A DNA stretch of 64,000 nucleotides from an uncultured Lachnospiraceae bacterium (GTDB lineage: Bacteria > Bacillota > Clostridia > Lachnospirales > Lachnospiraceae). Positions 8,990 to 17,751 of the stretch are shown here, piece by piece. The first letter of the stretch is position 1. Each line of letters starts with the position of its first letter. Both the position numbers and the translations under genes were made by a program. The stretch covers positions 43,937 to 107,936 of the forward strand of contig CAJUFQ010000007.1 in NCBI GenBank assembly GCA_910585625.1. The letters are read 5' to 3'. Under the pieces are notes generated by a model, which was not told where the DNA came from, made no database searches, and worked only from the letters and a program-made list of their open reading frames with translations.

Positions 8990-9018
8990 TTGTAATATTG
9001 CCTGTAGTCTGTTATAAT
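8990..9018 (+). promoter_or_regulatory. Sigma-A type promoter for the V-ATPase operon
   Basis: TTGTAA, 17-base spacer, TATAAT, 77 bases before the start of the first gene of the operon. No other good promoter was seen between here and the MoxR genes, so one long transcript of about 14 kb is possible. Confidence 0.7.
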
Positions 9019-9094
9019 GGAAAATAGTTAAAAAGGCTTGGTGTTTTATCTTTACGCTATTGGATGCCCAAAGTGGCAGGAAAGGAGGCGGGCG

Positions 9095-10132
9095 ATGGAT
9101 ACAATCGTATTTGTGGATCATGACAGCAAATGGCTGGCCAATTATAAACGGATGTTGACGCCGTTTGAGGAGGAGCTGGACTGCGTATATTTCCATCATT
9201 CTGAGGAGGCTATGGAATATATGTCGTCCCATCCCACAGCGGTGCTGGTAAGTGAGCTGGATATGCCGGTGATGTCCGGCAGGGAGCTGTTTGAAATGAT
9301 GGATCTGCTGTCGCCCGCGACGGTGAAAATCGGCATGACGCAGGTGCGGAACGTAGCGGATACGCTGAACATACTCAACCAAATTAAGATCTACAAGCTG
9401 ATATTAAAGCCCTTTTTCCTGGCGGAAGACCTTATCGTCCCAATCCGTGCGGCGTTGGAGCATTATAAGGAGGAGTCGCAGGGGAAGAGTACCTTGGATA
9501 AAGCGGAGAAGAAACTGCAGGAACTGAATCAGGAGGCTGAGAAGCTGCAGGAGAAGCTGGCGGAGAAAAAACAGAAGCACGACAGGGTGCTGCATGCCAT
9601 GCTTGTCATGGCGGAGGCAGACCTAAGTTTTCCTGTGTCGGATTTTGACCCGCAGAAGAAAGAAAAGGCCAAGCAATTCTGTGCAGAGCTTCTGCAGGAA
9701 TTCTTCCAGTATTATACATATGAGAAGAAGAACCTCATCTTTTACTTGAGCTACCTCAAAAACAGGTTCCACCGTGCGGGTAAATCCTGTATTTTTGGCA
9801 TACAGAACAAGGTACGTATGGAAATCCCGGTGACGGTGATGAACCGGATTGCCTATGTGACGTTCCTCACAGGGTTCCTCTGTGAATCTTGTCTGGAACG
9901 TTACCATGTAGAGAACGTACTTGAGGCAGAGGGGGAGGAATATGTGCTTCAGATATGGTATGACTGGCAAACTGAGGCGGAAGGCAAAGAGAAAGACCCC
10001 GAGGTGCGAAAGCTGTATGAGAACATAATCCGCGGGCTACAAGAGGCGCTTTCCGACCGCATGGCAGAAAAAACGGGAGAACGGAGACGGGTGTTGAAAC
10101 TATTTTTCCAAAGAGAGGAGGGACGGCAGTGA
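9095..10132 (+). CDS. Receiver-like protein with Glu at the phospho-acceptor site, first gene of the V-ATPase operon
   Basis: A 345-residue protein. The start at 9095 is chosen for the AGGAGG 7 bases upstream; the frame stays open further up without such a site. Residues 1-125 fit a response-regulator receiver fold: TIVFVDHD at the first strand, Thr82 (IGMTQ) and Lys105-Pro106 (LILKPFF) at the other active-site positions. The phospho-acceptor Asp, four residues before the conserved Pro58, is Glu54 (VLVSELDMPVMSG), and the second acid of the usual pair is His9. A coiled coil (about 140-175) and a helical C-terminal domain of unknown type follow; no DNA-binding or GGDEF/HD-GYP motif is seen. 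Its stop overlaps the GTG of the next gene (GTGA), so it is translationally coupled to the ATPase genes. Confidence 0.8.
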   Translation: MDTIVFVDHDSKWLANYKRMLTPFEEELDCVYFHHSEEAMEYMSSHPTAVLVSELDMPVMSGRELFEMMDLLSPATVKIGMTQVRNVADTLNILNQIKIYKLILKPFFLAEDLIVPIRAALEHYKEESQGKSTLDKAEKKLQELNQEAEKLQEKLAEKKQKHDRVLHAMLVMAEADLSFPVSDFDPQKKEKAKQFCAELLQEFFQYYTYEKKNLIFYLSYLKNRFHRAGKSCIFGIQNKVRMEIPVTVMNRIAYVTFLTGFLCESCLERYHVENVLEAEGEEYVLQIWYDWQTEAEGKEKDPEVRKLYENIIRGLQEALSDRMAEKTGERRRVLKLFFQREEGRQ

Positions 10133-10440
10133 ACCAGGTCATCAAGGAATTGTATGACATAGAAGCCCAGGCAGGGGAACTTCTGGAACATGCAGCCTCG
10201 TCCAAACAGAAACTGCAGGAGAGCAAAAAGAATCAGATGGAAGAAATCAGCGTAGGCATCGCGGCAGAGCTGGAAGGGAGGATGGCCACGCTGCAGGCTC
10301 AGCTGGAAGAACAGGCAGAAGAGGACATGCAAGATCTTGTGGCGTGCAGCCAGCAGCAGATAGAGCGGCTCAATAAAGAATACACAGAGAATCTGCGTTC
10401 CTATGCGCGGGAGATTGTGAGGAAGATGACAGAGGTGTAG
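10129..10440 (+). CDS. V-type ATPase subunit G/H-like stalk protein
   Basis: A 103-residue, fully helical, Glu/Gln-rich coiled-coil protein starting with GTG. Its size, composition and place at the head of the V-ATPase genes match the peripheral-stalk subunit called G in eukaryotes and H in archaea, which pairs with subunit E to hold the A3B3 head still against the membrane part. It overlaps the receiver-like gene by four bases and is followed after 3 bases by subunit C. Sequence identity in this family is low, so the call rests largely on context. Confidence 0.75.
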   Translation: MNQVIKELYDIEAQAGELLEHAASSKQKLQESKKNQMEEISVGIAAELEGRMATLQAQLEEQAEEDMQDLVACSQQQIERLNKEYTENLRSYAREIVRKMTEV

Positions 10441-10443
10441 CGT

Positions 10444-11280
10444 ATGGCAGGTAAATTGCTGGAATACAGCGGCCTGGTGACGAAAGTGAGGGCGATGAGC
10501 GGCAGGCTGCTCAGGCGGGAAGACTTTGAGCGTATTACGGAGTTCCAGACTGTGCAGGAGACGATTTCCTTCCTGCGGGAACAGGAAAGTTATGGGAAGA
10601 TATATGGCGGGCGTGAGGAGATAAAGCACCGCGGCCAAGTGGAGGAGCTGATTCATAACTCTGTCATGGAAGATTACCGGAAGCTGTGGCGGTTTGCCAA
10701 CAGCAGGCAGCGAAGGGCCATGGAGCTGTATTTGGAGCAGCTTACTTGCAAGGATCGAGCTGTGAAGGTTGACGCGTCTTACTTTGCCAGGGTCTGGAAA
10801 GAGATTGGAGAGTTCCCTGACAGGCGGACACGGCGGATGCTGCAAGAGATTTTCGGCACGCAGATCGACTGGCTCAACATCATGTGGATTTACCGTGCCA
10901 GGCATTTTTTCCACCAGGATCCGAAGTCAGCGGAAGGGATGCTGATACCTGTCCGCTATAAGCTGCGCAGAGAAGAAACCAACGGGCTTCTGGAGGCGGA
11001 TGGGCATGAGGAGTTCTTGCGGATTTTGGGGGATACCGCATACTGCCGGGGAAGGGACGCCCTGGTGAGGATTGAGGATGAGGTTTCTTACCATTATGTG
11101 ATGGGGAGGATGTACCGCCGCCTTTGTCGGAAATATCCGTTTTCCATTGCTCCGGTATACTGCTATTTCTACGAGAAGGAGCAGGAAATAGAACATCTGA
11201 CAACGGCGTTGGAAGGTATACGTTACCAGCTTGCGCCCAAAGATATCCGTGAGATGATTCTGCTGCATGCATTGGTATGA
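10444..11280 (+). CDS. V-type ATPase subunit C
   Basis: A 278-residue helical protein placed between stalk subunit G/H and membrane subunit I. In V/A-type ATPases subunit C (eukaryotic d) is the funnel that joins the central rotor shaft to the proteolipid ring. The opening YSGLVTKVRAMSGRLL and the later repeat of three helical bundles with Arg/Tyr-rich ends (WLNIMWIYRARHFF) fit that family. It is somewhat shorter than the usual 330 or so residues, but no frameshift is evident: the reading frame is clean and ends before the next gene. Starts 3 bases after the previous stop. Confidence 0.85.
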   Translation: MAGKLLEYSGLVTKVRAMSGRLLRREDFERITEFQTVQETISFLREQESYGKIYGGREEIKHRGQVEELIHNSVMEDYRKLWRFANSRQRRAMELYLEQLTCKDRAVKVDASYFARVWKEIGEFPDRRTRRMLQEIFGTQIDWLNIMWIYRARHFFHQDPKSAEGMLIPVRYKLRREETNGLLEADGHEEFLRILGDTAYCRGRDALVRIEDEVSYHYVMGRMYRRLCRKYPFSIAPVYCYFYEKEQEIEHLTTALEGIRYQLAPKDIREMILLHALV

Positions 11281-11371
11281 CAGGAGGCATGTCCGGGGAG
11301 AGGGGGTATCCCATCGTGTCTTCGGGAATAAGGATGCAACTGAGATTACGCACAGAAACGGAGGAGTTGCT

Positions 11372-13273
11372 TTGGTAGAGAAGATGAAGCTGCTGCATAT
11401 CACAGGGCCGAAAGGGGACATTGACAGGGTTGTGAAGTTTTACCTGAATAAATATGACATTCATTTTGAGAATGCCATGCAGAGCCTCGGAAACCTAAAA
11501 AATGTCCGGCCTTTTGTGGAGACGAATTTGTACAAAGAGGCGATGCAGCGCGGGGAGGAACTAAAGGCATACCTTGACGGCCCCGGAGAGGGGAGCCTGG
11601 AGATGCGGGCGGCGCAGGCCCAGGTAATCGTGGACGAAGTCTATGGGCAGATTGGGGAAGTCCTGGACAGGCAGGAAAAAGTGAGGGAGAAGATTCTGGA
11701 AATTAAGGAGTGGATGCAGGAAATCGCGCCGTTTATCGGCTTGGATTTTGAATTGAGCAAGCTCAAAGATTTCCGTTTTATCGACTATCAGTTCGGAAGG
11801 ATCAGGGTGGAGGATTACCATAAGCTGGAACGGTATATCTATAAGAACCCATATACCTTGTTTTATGAGTGCAATAATGACAGTAATTATGTATGGGGCG
11901 TATACTTCGTGCCGCACACCTATCTGATGGACGTGAAAACAGTATATGCATCCTTCCACTTTGAGGAGATTGAGGTGTCGGACAAGTTCCAGGAGACGCC
12001 GCAGCAGATTTTTACATATGCCAGGCAGGAACTGGAGAAATGTGAACAGGAATCAGAGAGGCTGCAGATACAGGCAGCTGAGATAGCGATGGGCAGGAAA
12101 GATGAAATCCTCTCGGCCTGCAGGAGCCTGGAAAGTTATTGCAGAAATTTTGACATCCGCAAATATGCGGCCTGCGCCCAGGCCAAGGATGGGAGCGAGG
12201 AGTATTACATCCTCTACGGCTGGGTGGGCAGGCAGGATGCGGACAGGTTGGAGGAGGAGATTGCAGGGGATGATAACATCCACTGGGAAGAGGAAGAGGG
12301 CAATTCTTCCATCAATCCGCCCACGAAGCTTAAGAACCCTAAAATCCTAAAGCCTTTTGAAATGTTCGTGGAGATGTATGGGCTCCCATCATATAACGAG
12401 ATGGATCCGACGCTGTTCATCGCGCTGACGTATACCCTGATGTTTGGCATCATGTTCGGCGATGTCGGGCAGGGCGCATGTCTGCTGACTGGCGGGATTT
12501 TGCTATACCGTTTTAAGAGGCTGCGGCTGGCAGGGATTGTAGGGTTTGCCGGAGCCTGGTCTGTGATTTTCGGCTTTCTGTATGGCAGCTTTTTCGGGTT
12601 CGAGGAAGTGTTGCCGGCAGTGTGGATGAAGCCGATGGACAATATCATGACGACACTGATGCTGGCAGTCGGATTTGGCGCGGCGCTGATTCTGATTGCC
12701 ATGGCGCTTAACGTCATTAATGCAGTCAGGGCCAAGGATTACGGACGCCTGCTGTTCCATCAGAGTGGGATTGCGGGCCTTATCTGTTATGGGTTCGTAG
12801 TCTTATGTGTCTTGCTGTTTGTTACCGGGCATGGGCTTCCTGCAGCGGCTGTCATGGGAGTAGCAGTGGGCTTACCCTTGATTGCGATATTGCTGAAAGA
12901 GCCATTGACCCATCTTTTGGAGCGCAAAGCGAAGATTTTTCCTGAGGGGAGCAAGGCAATGTTTCTGGTGGAGGCCTTGGTGGAAGGGTTTGACGTAGTA
13001 CTCAGTTATGCCACGAACACGATTTCTTTTGTGCGGGTAGGGGCATTTGCGTTGAGCCATGCAGGCATGATGGGCGTGGTCATGACGCTCGCAGGACTGG
13101 AAAAAGGAAGCCCTAACTGGGCCGTGGTTGTGCTGGGCAATATCCTGGTGGCGGGGCTGGAAGGCCTGATTGTCGGCATCCAGGTGCTTCGCCTGGAATA
13201 TTATGAAATGTTCAGCCGTTTCTATTCAGGCAGCGGCAAACCATTTGTCTCATTCAACAAGAGGAATCAGTAG
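11372..13273 (+). CDS. V-type ATPase subunit I (membrane stator)
   Basis: A protein of about 633 residues, the large membrane subunit that carries the ion half-channels and anchors the stator. I place the start at a TTG (11372) because GGAGGAG lies 5 bases upstream and the product then opens MVEKMKLLHITGPKGDIDRV, as usual for the family; the open frame goes back to 11267 without a ribosome site. The N-terminal half is soluble with coiled coils. From about residue 340 there are seven to eight membrane helices, beginning after PFEMFVEMYGLPSYNEMDPT. The conserved segment FVRVGAFALSHAGM, with the Arg thought to face the rotor Glu, and LEGLIVGIQVLRLEYYE near the end are both present. Confidence 0.9.
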   Translation: MVEKMKLLHITGPKGDIDRVVKFYLNKYDIHFENAMQSLGNLKNVRPFVETNLYKEAMQRGEELKAYLDGPGEGSLEMRAAQAQVIVDEVYGQIGEVLDRQEKVREKILEIKEWMQEIAPFIGLDFELSKLKDFRFIDYQFGRIRVEDYHKLERYIYKNPYTLFYECNNDSNYVWGVYFVPHTYLMDVKTVYASFHFEEIEVSDKFQETPQQIFTYARQELEKCEQESERLQIQAAEIAMGRKDEILSACRSLESYCRNFDIRKYAACAQAKDGSEEYYILYGWVGRQDADRLEEEIAGDDNIHWEEEEGNSSINPPTKLKNPKILKPFEMFVEMYGLPSYNEMDPTLFIALTYTLMFGIMFGDVGQGACLLTGGILLYRFKRLRLAGIVGFAGAWSVIFGFLYGSFFGFEEVLPAVWMKPMDNIMTTLMLAVGFGAALILIAMALNVINAVRAKDYGRLLFHQSGIAGLICYGFVVLCVLLFVTGHGLPAAAVMGVAVGLPLIAILLKEPLTHLLERKAKIFPEGSKAMFLVEALVEGFDVVLSYATNTISFVRVGAFALSHAGMMGVVMTLAGLEKGSPNWAVVVLGNILVAGLEGLIVGIQVLRLEYYEMFSRFYSGSGKPFVSFNKRNQ

Positions 13274-13285
13274 GAGGATACGGAT

Positions 13286-13702
13286 ATGTTAACAAAGATT
13301 ATCTTAGTAGCAATTTTACTATGCAGCATGATTATCCCGGCAGGCGGTTTTTTACTCAGCAAGCGGAGGGAAGGCGGGTTTAAGGCTGCGCTCGCCTGCA
13401 ATGTCTTTTTCTTTTTCGGCACGCTGCTTATCGCGGATATCCTGATGTTTGGGGATGTGCATGCCGCAGGGGAAGCCGCGGGGGCGGCCGCCAATGCAGA
13501 GAGCTGGCGTTACATTGCGGCGGCTCTGTCTACGGGAATGTCTTGTATCGGCGCAGGCATTGCGGTTGCGAGCGCGGCGAGCGCGGCCCTGGGGGCATTG
13601 AGCGAGGATTCTTCCATTATGGGCAAGGCGCTGATTTTCGTTGCGCTGGCAGAGTCCATAGCGCTTTATGGACTGCTGATTTCTTTCTCTATACTCGGAT
13701 AA
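13286..13702 (+). CDS. V-type ATPase subunit K (proteolipid c-ring)
   Basis: A 138-residue hydrophobic protein with four membrane segments, the rotor-ring subunit that carries the ion. The second hairpin is the conserved one: a Gly/Ala-rich helix (STGMSCIGAGIAVASAASA) and a helix with the ion-binding Glu (FVALAESIALYGLLIS). Glu followed by Ser (+1) and Tyr (+5) resembles sodium-binding rings, but the Gln typical of sodium sites in the partner helix is Ala (GAG), so ion choice is open. The first hairpin lacks a matching Glu (FFFFGTLLIADILMF), giving one carboxylate per four helices as in other V-type K subunits. Confidence 0.92.
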   Translation: MLTKIILVAILLCSMIIPAGGFLLSKRREGGFKAALACNVFFFFGTLLIADILMFGDVHAAGEAAGAAANAESWRYIAAALSTGMSCIGAGIAVASAASAALGALSEDSSIMGKALIFVALAESIALYGLLISFSILG

Positions 13703-13716
13703 TAAGGGGAATGCTT

Positions 13717-14025
13717 ATGAAAATGTATCTGATCAGTGATAACAGGGACACGTACACCGGCATGCGCCTGACAGGCGTGGAAGGCGTGATTGTCCATGAG
13801 CGGCAGGAACTGAAAGAGGCGTTGGAACAGGCGTTTGAGGACAGGGAGATTGGGATTGTCCTGCTGACGGAAAAGTTTGGCAGGGAATTTCCTGATATCA
13901 TTGACGATGTCAGGCTGAACCGGCGCCTTCCTCTTCTGATAGAGATTCCTGACCGCCACGGGACGGGACGGAAAGAAAACTTTATCACGGCTTATGTCAG
14001 CGAAGCCATCGGCCTGAAGCTATAA
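13717..14025 (+). CDS. V-type ATPase subunit F
   Basis: A 102-residue protein with an alternating beta-alpha fold (MKMYLISDNRDTYTGMRLTG, GIVLLTEKFG, PLLIEIPDRHG). Subunit F sits on the central shaft with D and helps couple ATP cleavage to rotation. The start is set at 13717, since AAGGGG lies 7 bases before it; an ATG two codons upstream is too close to that site. It follows subunit K by 14 bases and precedes subunit E. Confidence 0.88.
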   Translation: MKMYLISDNRDTYTGMRLTGVEGVIVHERQELKEALEQAFEDREIGIVLLTEKFGREFPDIIDDVRLNRRLPLLIEIPDRHGTGRKENFITAYVSEAIGLKL

Positions 14026-14041
14026 GCAGGAGGGAGGACAT

Positions 14042-14602
14042 ATGCAGATAGACGAGAAGCTGGAAGTCTTCCGCAATTTCACGATAGACGTGGCCAGGGA
14101 AGAGAGCCAGAAACTGATTGCGGAGTATGAGGATTCCTGCAGCAGGGAGATTGAAGCATTCCGGCAGCATAAACTGGAGGAGCTGGAGCATAAGATCCGC
14201 ATTGAGGAACATAACATACGCAGGCAGATGAACAGCAGGGTATCCAGGGAAATGCTGCGCCAGAAGCGTCTTCTGGACGAGTGCAAGCGTATGTGGAGGG
14301 AAAAGCTGCTGGATGAGGTCAGGAGGCTCCTTGCGGAATACCAGCAGACGGATAAATATCAGGAGTATCTCATAGCAAAGATAAAAATGGCGATGGAAGT
14401 GGCGGGGGAAGAGGAAGCCGTTATCTATATTAATCCTTCGGACGCAGGCAGGAAGGCAGAGCTTGAGGCCCTTACGGGAGCTGCCCTTACCGTCAGCAGC
14501 TTTGATTTCGGCGGGGGAGTCCGTGCGGTTATCCGTTCCCGGAATATTCTCATCGACGAATCCTTTGTGACGAAGCTGGAACAGGAGGAGACGTATCTAT
14601 GA
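14042..14602 (+). CDS. V-type ATPase subunit E
   Basis: A 186-residue protein. The first 100 residues form one long charged helix, and the rest a small alpha/beta domain ending in VRAVIRSRNILIDESFVTKL, typical of the peripheral-stalk subunit E that binds the top of the A3B3 head together with G/H. The ribosome site AGGAGGGAGGA is strong. The stop overlaps the ATG of subunit A (ATGA), so the two are translationally coupled. Confidence 0.93.
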   Translation: MQIDEKLEVFRNFTIDVAREESQKLIAEYEDSCSREIEAFRQHKLEELEHKIRIEEHNIRRQMNSRVSREMLRQKRLLDECKRMWREKLLDEVRRLLAEYQQTDKYQEYLIAKIKMAMEVAGEEEAVIYINPSDAGRKAELEALTGAALTVSSFDFGGGVRAVIRSRNILIDESFVTKLEQEETYL

Positions 14603-16365
14603 GCGTGAGAGGAAATATATTTGGGATTAATGGGCCGATTATCACAATCAAAGGCAATCTGGGATTTAAAATGGCTGAGATGGTTTATGTGGGCGCGAAA
14701 CGCCTGGTGGGGGAAGTTATTTCCCTGAACAAGGAGGAGACGGTAATCCAGGTGTTTGAGGAGACTACCGGGCTGCGCCCCGGAGAGATAGTGGAGGGGG
14801 CAGGGAGCGCTATCTGCGTGACCCTTGCCCCAGGTATCATCACCAATATTTTTGATGGGATTGAACGGCCCCTTAAGCTCATCGGCGAGGAACATGGCGC
14901 ATACATTCCCCGCGGGGTCAATGTGGATCTTCTGGACAGGGAGGTCGCATGGGAGGCAAAGATCTGCGTAAAGCTTAAGGAACAGGTGAGCGGCGGCGCT
15001 GTAATCGCAGAAGTGCAGGAGACGCCGGCCATCTGCCACCGGGTCATGGCGCCGCCAGATACGGATGGGACAGTGGTTTGGGTGGCGGAGGACGGCAGAT
15101 ACACGATTGATGAGCCGCTGGTAAGGATTAGGAAGCCGGATGGGGCGGAGCAGGAACTTGCCATGGCCCAGCAGTGGCCTATCCGCATCCCGCGTCCTAT
15201 CCATAGGCGTTATCCGGCTGACCGCCCTCTGGTGACCGGCCAGAGGATTTTGGATACGCTGTTCCCGATTGCCAAAGGCGGGACGGCGGCCATTCCCGGT
15301 GGATTTGGGACCGGAAAGACCATGACTCAGCACCAGCTTGCCAAGTGGTCGGATGCGGATATTATCATTTACATCGGCTGCGGGGAGCGCGGGAACGAGA
15401 TGACGAATGTCCTTGAGGAGTTCTCAAAGCTTGTCGACCCCAAGACAGGGAACCTTCTGATGGATCGGACAGTCTTGATTGCCAATACCTCCAATATGCC
15501 GGTGGCGGCACGGGAGGCCAGCATTTACACGGGCCTGACCCTTGCCGAATATTACCGTGACATGGGATACCATGTGGCAATTATGGCGGATTCCACGTCT
15601 CGTTGGGCAGAAGCGCTCAGGGAACTTTCCGGCAGGCTGGAAGAGATGCCGGCGGAAGAGGGATTCCCCGCGTATCTTGCATCCAGGCTGTCGGCGTTTT
15701 ATGAACGTGCCGGATATGTGGAGAATCTGAACGGAACCGATGGAAGCGTCACCATTATCGGCGCGGTCTCGCCTCAGGGCGGCGATTTTTCGGAACCCGT
15801 GACACAGAACACAAAGCGTTTTGTGCGCTGTTTCCTTGCCCTGGACAAAGCGCTTGCCTATGCCAGGCATTACCCGGCAATCAACTGGCTCACCAGCTAT
15901 ACGGAATATCTGGGTGATCTGCAGAACTGGTATGGGGCCAATGTGGGTGCAGACTTCATCCCCTGCAGGAATGAAATCCTGCGGATCCTCACCACGGAGA
16001 GCCGGCTGAATGAGATTGTGAAACTGATTGGCAGCGATGTGCTGCCCGATGACCAGAAGCTGGTGTTAGAGATTGCAAGGGTCATCCGTCTGGGATTCCT
16101 GCAGCAGAATGCGTTCCATGCGGAAGATACGTTCGTGCCTATGGAAAAGCAGCTTGAGATGATGAAGATAATCTTGTATCTATATGAGAAATGCCAGGAA
16201 TTGATAGAGCTTGACATGCCCATGGCATTGCTGAAGGAAAACCGTATTTTTGAGAAAGTGATTGCCATCAAATACGACGTGGCGAATAAGGATATGTACA
16301 AGTTTGCGGAATACCGCCAGATGATTGACGAGTTCTATCAGGAATTGATGGAAAGTAATGCTTAG
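14599..16365 (+). CDS. V-type ATPase catalytic subunit A
   Basis: A 588-residue protein, the subunit that binds and cleaves ATP (or makes it in reverse). The N-terminal barrel starts GNIFGINGPIITIKG. The family-specific non-homologous insert follows (about residues 110-200). The Walker A loop is GGFGTGKTM near residue 235, and the catalytic Glu lies in GCGERGNEM. The Walker B region VAIMADSTSRWAEALRE is intact. Length and motifs are normal. It overlaps subunit E by 4 bases and is followed at once by subunit B. Confidence 0.97.
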   Translation: MSVRGNIFGINGPIITIKGNLGFKMAEMVYVGAKRLVGEVISLNKEETVIQVFEETTGLRPGEIVEGAGSAICVTLAPGIITNIFDGIERPLKLIGEEHGAYIPRGVNVDLLDREVAWEAKICVKLKEQVSGGAVIAEVQETPAICHRVMAPPDTDGTVVWVAEDGRYTIDEPLVRIRKPDGAEQELAMAQQWPIRIPRPIHRRYPADRPLVTGQRILDTLFPIAKGGTAAIPGGFGTGKTMTQHQLAKWSDADIIIYIGCGERGNEMTNVLEEFSKLVDPKTGNLLMDRTVLIANTSNMPVAAREASIYTGLTLAEYYRDMGYHVAIMADSTSRWAEALRELSGRLEEMPAEEGFPAYLASRLSAFYERAGYVENLNGTDGSVTIIGAVSPQGGDFSEPVTQNTKRFVRCFLALDKALAYARHYPAINWLTSYTEYLGDLQNWYGANVGADFIPCRNEILRILTTESRLNEIVKLIGSDVLPDDQKLVLEIARVIRLGFLQQNAFHAEDTFVPMEKQLEMMKIILYLYEKCQELIELDMPMALLKENRIFEKVIAIKYDVANKDMYKFAEYRQMIDEFYQELMESNA

Positions 16366-16375
16366 GAGGGCAGAG

Positions 16376-17746
16376 ATGGCGATAGAATATTTAGGATTAA
16401 GCGATATCAATGGCCCTCTGATTGTGCTGGAGGGAGTGAAAGACGCGTCTTATGAGGAACTTGTGGAATTTGTCGTGGATGGCAAACAGCGCAAGAAGGG
16501 AAGGATTGTGGCGGTGGACGAAGACAAGGCTGTCATTCAGGTTCTGGACGCCACAGACGGGATGTCATTGCAGAACACGCATACCAGGCTGAGCGGGCAT
16601 CCTATGGAGATTGGGCTTTCCCTGGAAATCCTGGGGCGCACCTTCAATGGCCTGGGCGAGCCGGTTGATGGCCTGGGCAGGATTGAGCCGGAAGTCGTGC
16701 GGGATGTGAACGGGCTTCCGATGAATCCCTGCACCAGAGAGTATCCCAGGAATTATATCCGAACCGGGATTTCCGCAATCGATGGGTTGACGACGTTGAT
16801 CCGAGGGCAGAAGCTGCCGATTTTTTCCGGGAACGGGCTTCCGCATGACCAGCTTGCGGCGCAGATCGTGGAGCAGGCCTCCCTGGGAGAAAGCTCTGAG
16901 GAAGAATTTGGCATTGTCTTCGCAGCGATGGGGCTTAAGTACGATGTGGCTGATTTTTTCCGCAGGAGGTTTGAGGAGAGCGGCGTCAGCTCCCATGTCA
17001 CGATGTTCCTCAACCTCTCCAACGATCCGGTGGCAGAACGCCTGATTACCCCTAAGATGGCGCTGACGGCAGCAGAATACCTTGCGTTTGAGAAAGGGAT
17101 GCATATCCTAGTCATTCTGACAGACATGACGTCCTATGCGGAAGCAATGCGCGAAATCTCAGCCTCTAAGGGTGAGATTCCCAGCAGGAAGGGCTATCCG
17201 GGGTATCTTTACAGTGAGCTGGCAACACTCTATGAGCGTGCGGGAATTGTGAAGGGCAGGGAGGGCAGCGTCACACAGATTCCGATTCTGACGATGCCAA
17301 ACGATGACATTACCCACCCGATTCCGGATCTGACCGGGTATATCACGGAAGGGCAGATTGTACTGGAACGTTCCCTGCACCAGAAGAATGTCTATCCCCC
17401 CATCAATGTGCTCCCTTCCCTTTCCCGCCTGATGAAAGACGGCATCGGTTCTGAGTATACGAGGGAAGACCATCAGGATGTGGCGAACCAGTTGTTTTCC
17501 TCTTATGCCAGAGTAGGAGAGGCACGCGATTTGGCAAGCGTTATCGGGGAGGACGAGCTATCAGGAACAGACAAAAAATACCTGGAGTTCGGAGCCAGGT
17601 TCGAAAAAGAATTTGTGGCGCAGGGCGCAGGGGAGAACCGTACCATAGAAGAGACCCTGGACATTGGCTGGCGGCTTCTGCATATCCTGCCAAAGGAAGA
17701 GCTGGACAGGATTGACACGAAGATTTTAGAGAAATATGCGGGGTGA
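16376..17746 (+). CDS. V-type ATPase non-catalytic subunit B
   Basis: A 456-residue protein. The start at 16376 is favoured because GGAGGG lies 5 bases upstream and the product opens MAIEYLGLSDINGPLIVLEG; the frame itself opens inside the end of subunit A. It has the same barrel, nucleotide-fold and helical layout as subunit A, but the P-loop is degenerate (FSGNGLPHDQLAAQI), as expected for subunit B. The segment SSYARVGEARDLASVIGEDEL near the C terminus is typical. It forms the A3B3 hexamer with subunit A. Confidence 0.97.
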   Translation: MAIEYLGLSDINGPLIVLEGVKDASYEELVEFVVDGKQRKKGRIVAVDEDKAVIQVLDATDGMSLQNTHTRLSGHPMEIGLSLEILGRTFNGLGEPVDGLGRIEPEVVRDVNGLPMNPCTREYPRNYIRTGISAIDGLTTLIRGQKLPIFSGNGLPHDQLAAQIVEQASLGESSEEEFGIVFAAMGLKYDVADFFRRRFEESGVSSHVTMFLNLSNDPVAERLITPKMALTAAEYLAFEKGMHILVILTDMTSYAEAMREISASKGEIPSRKGYPGYLYSELATLYERAGIVKGREGSVTQIPILTMPNDDITHPIPDLTGYITEGQIVLERSLHQKNVYPPINVLPSLSRLMKDGIGSEYTREDHQDVANQLFSSYARVGEARDLASVIGEDELSGTDKKYLEFGARFEKEFVAQGAGENRTIEETLDIGWRLLHILPKEELDRIDTKILEKYAG

Positions 17747-17751
17747 GCTGA

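Noticed and set aside
11289..11378. 29-codon frame (MSGERGYPIVSS...) with AGGAGG between subunits C and I
   Set aside because: It ends over the proposed TTG start of subunit I and could aid coupling, but it is too short, resembles nothing, and the subunit I gene has its own GGAGGAG site.
14425..15333. 302-codon minus-strand frame opposite V-ATPase subunit A
   Set aside because: It is antisense to highly conserved coding sequence and has no start signals.
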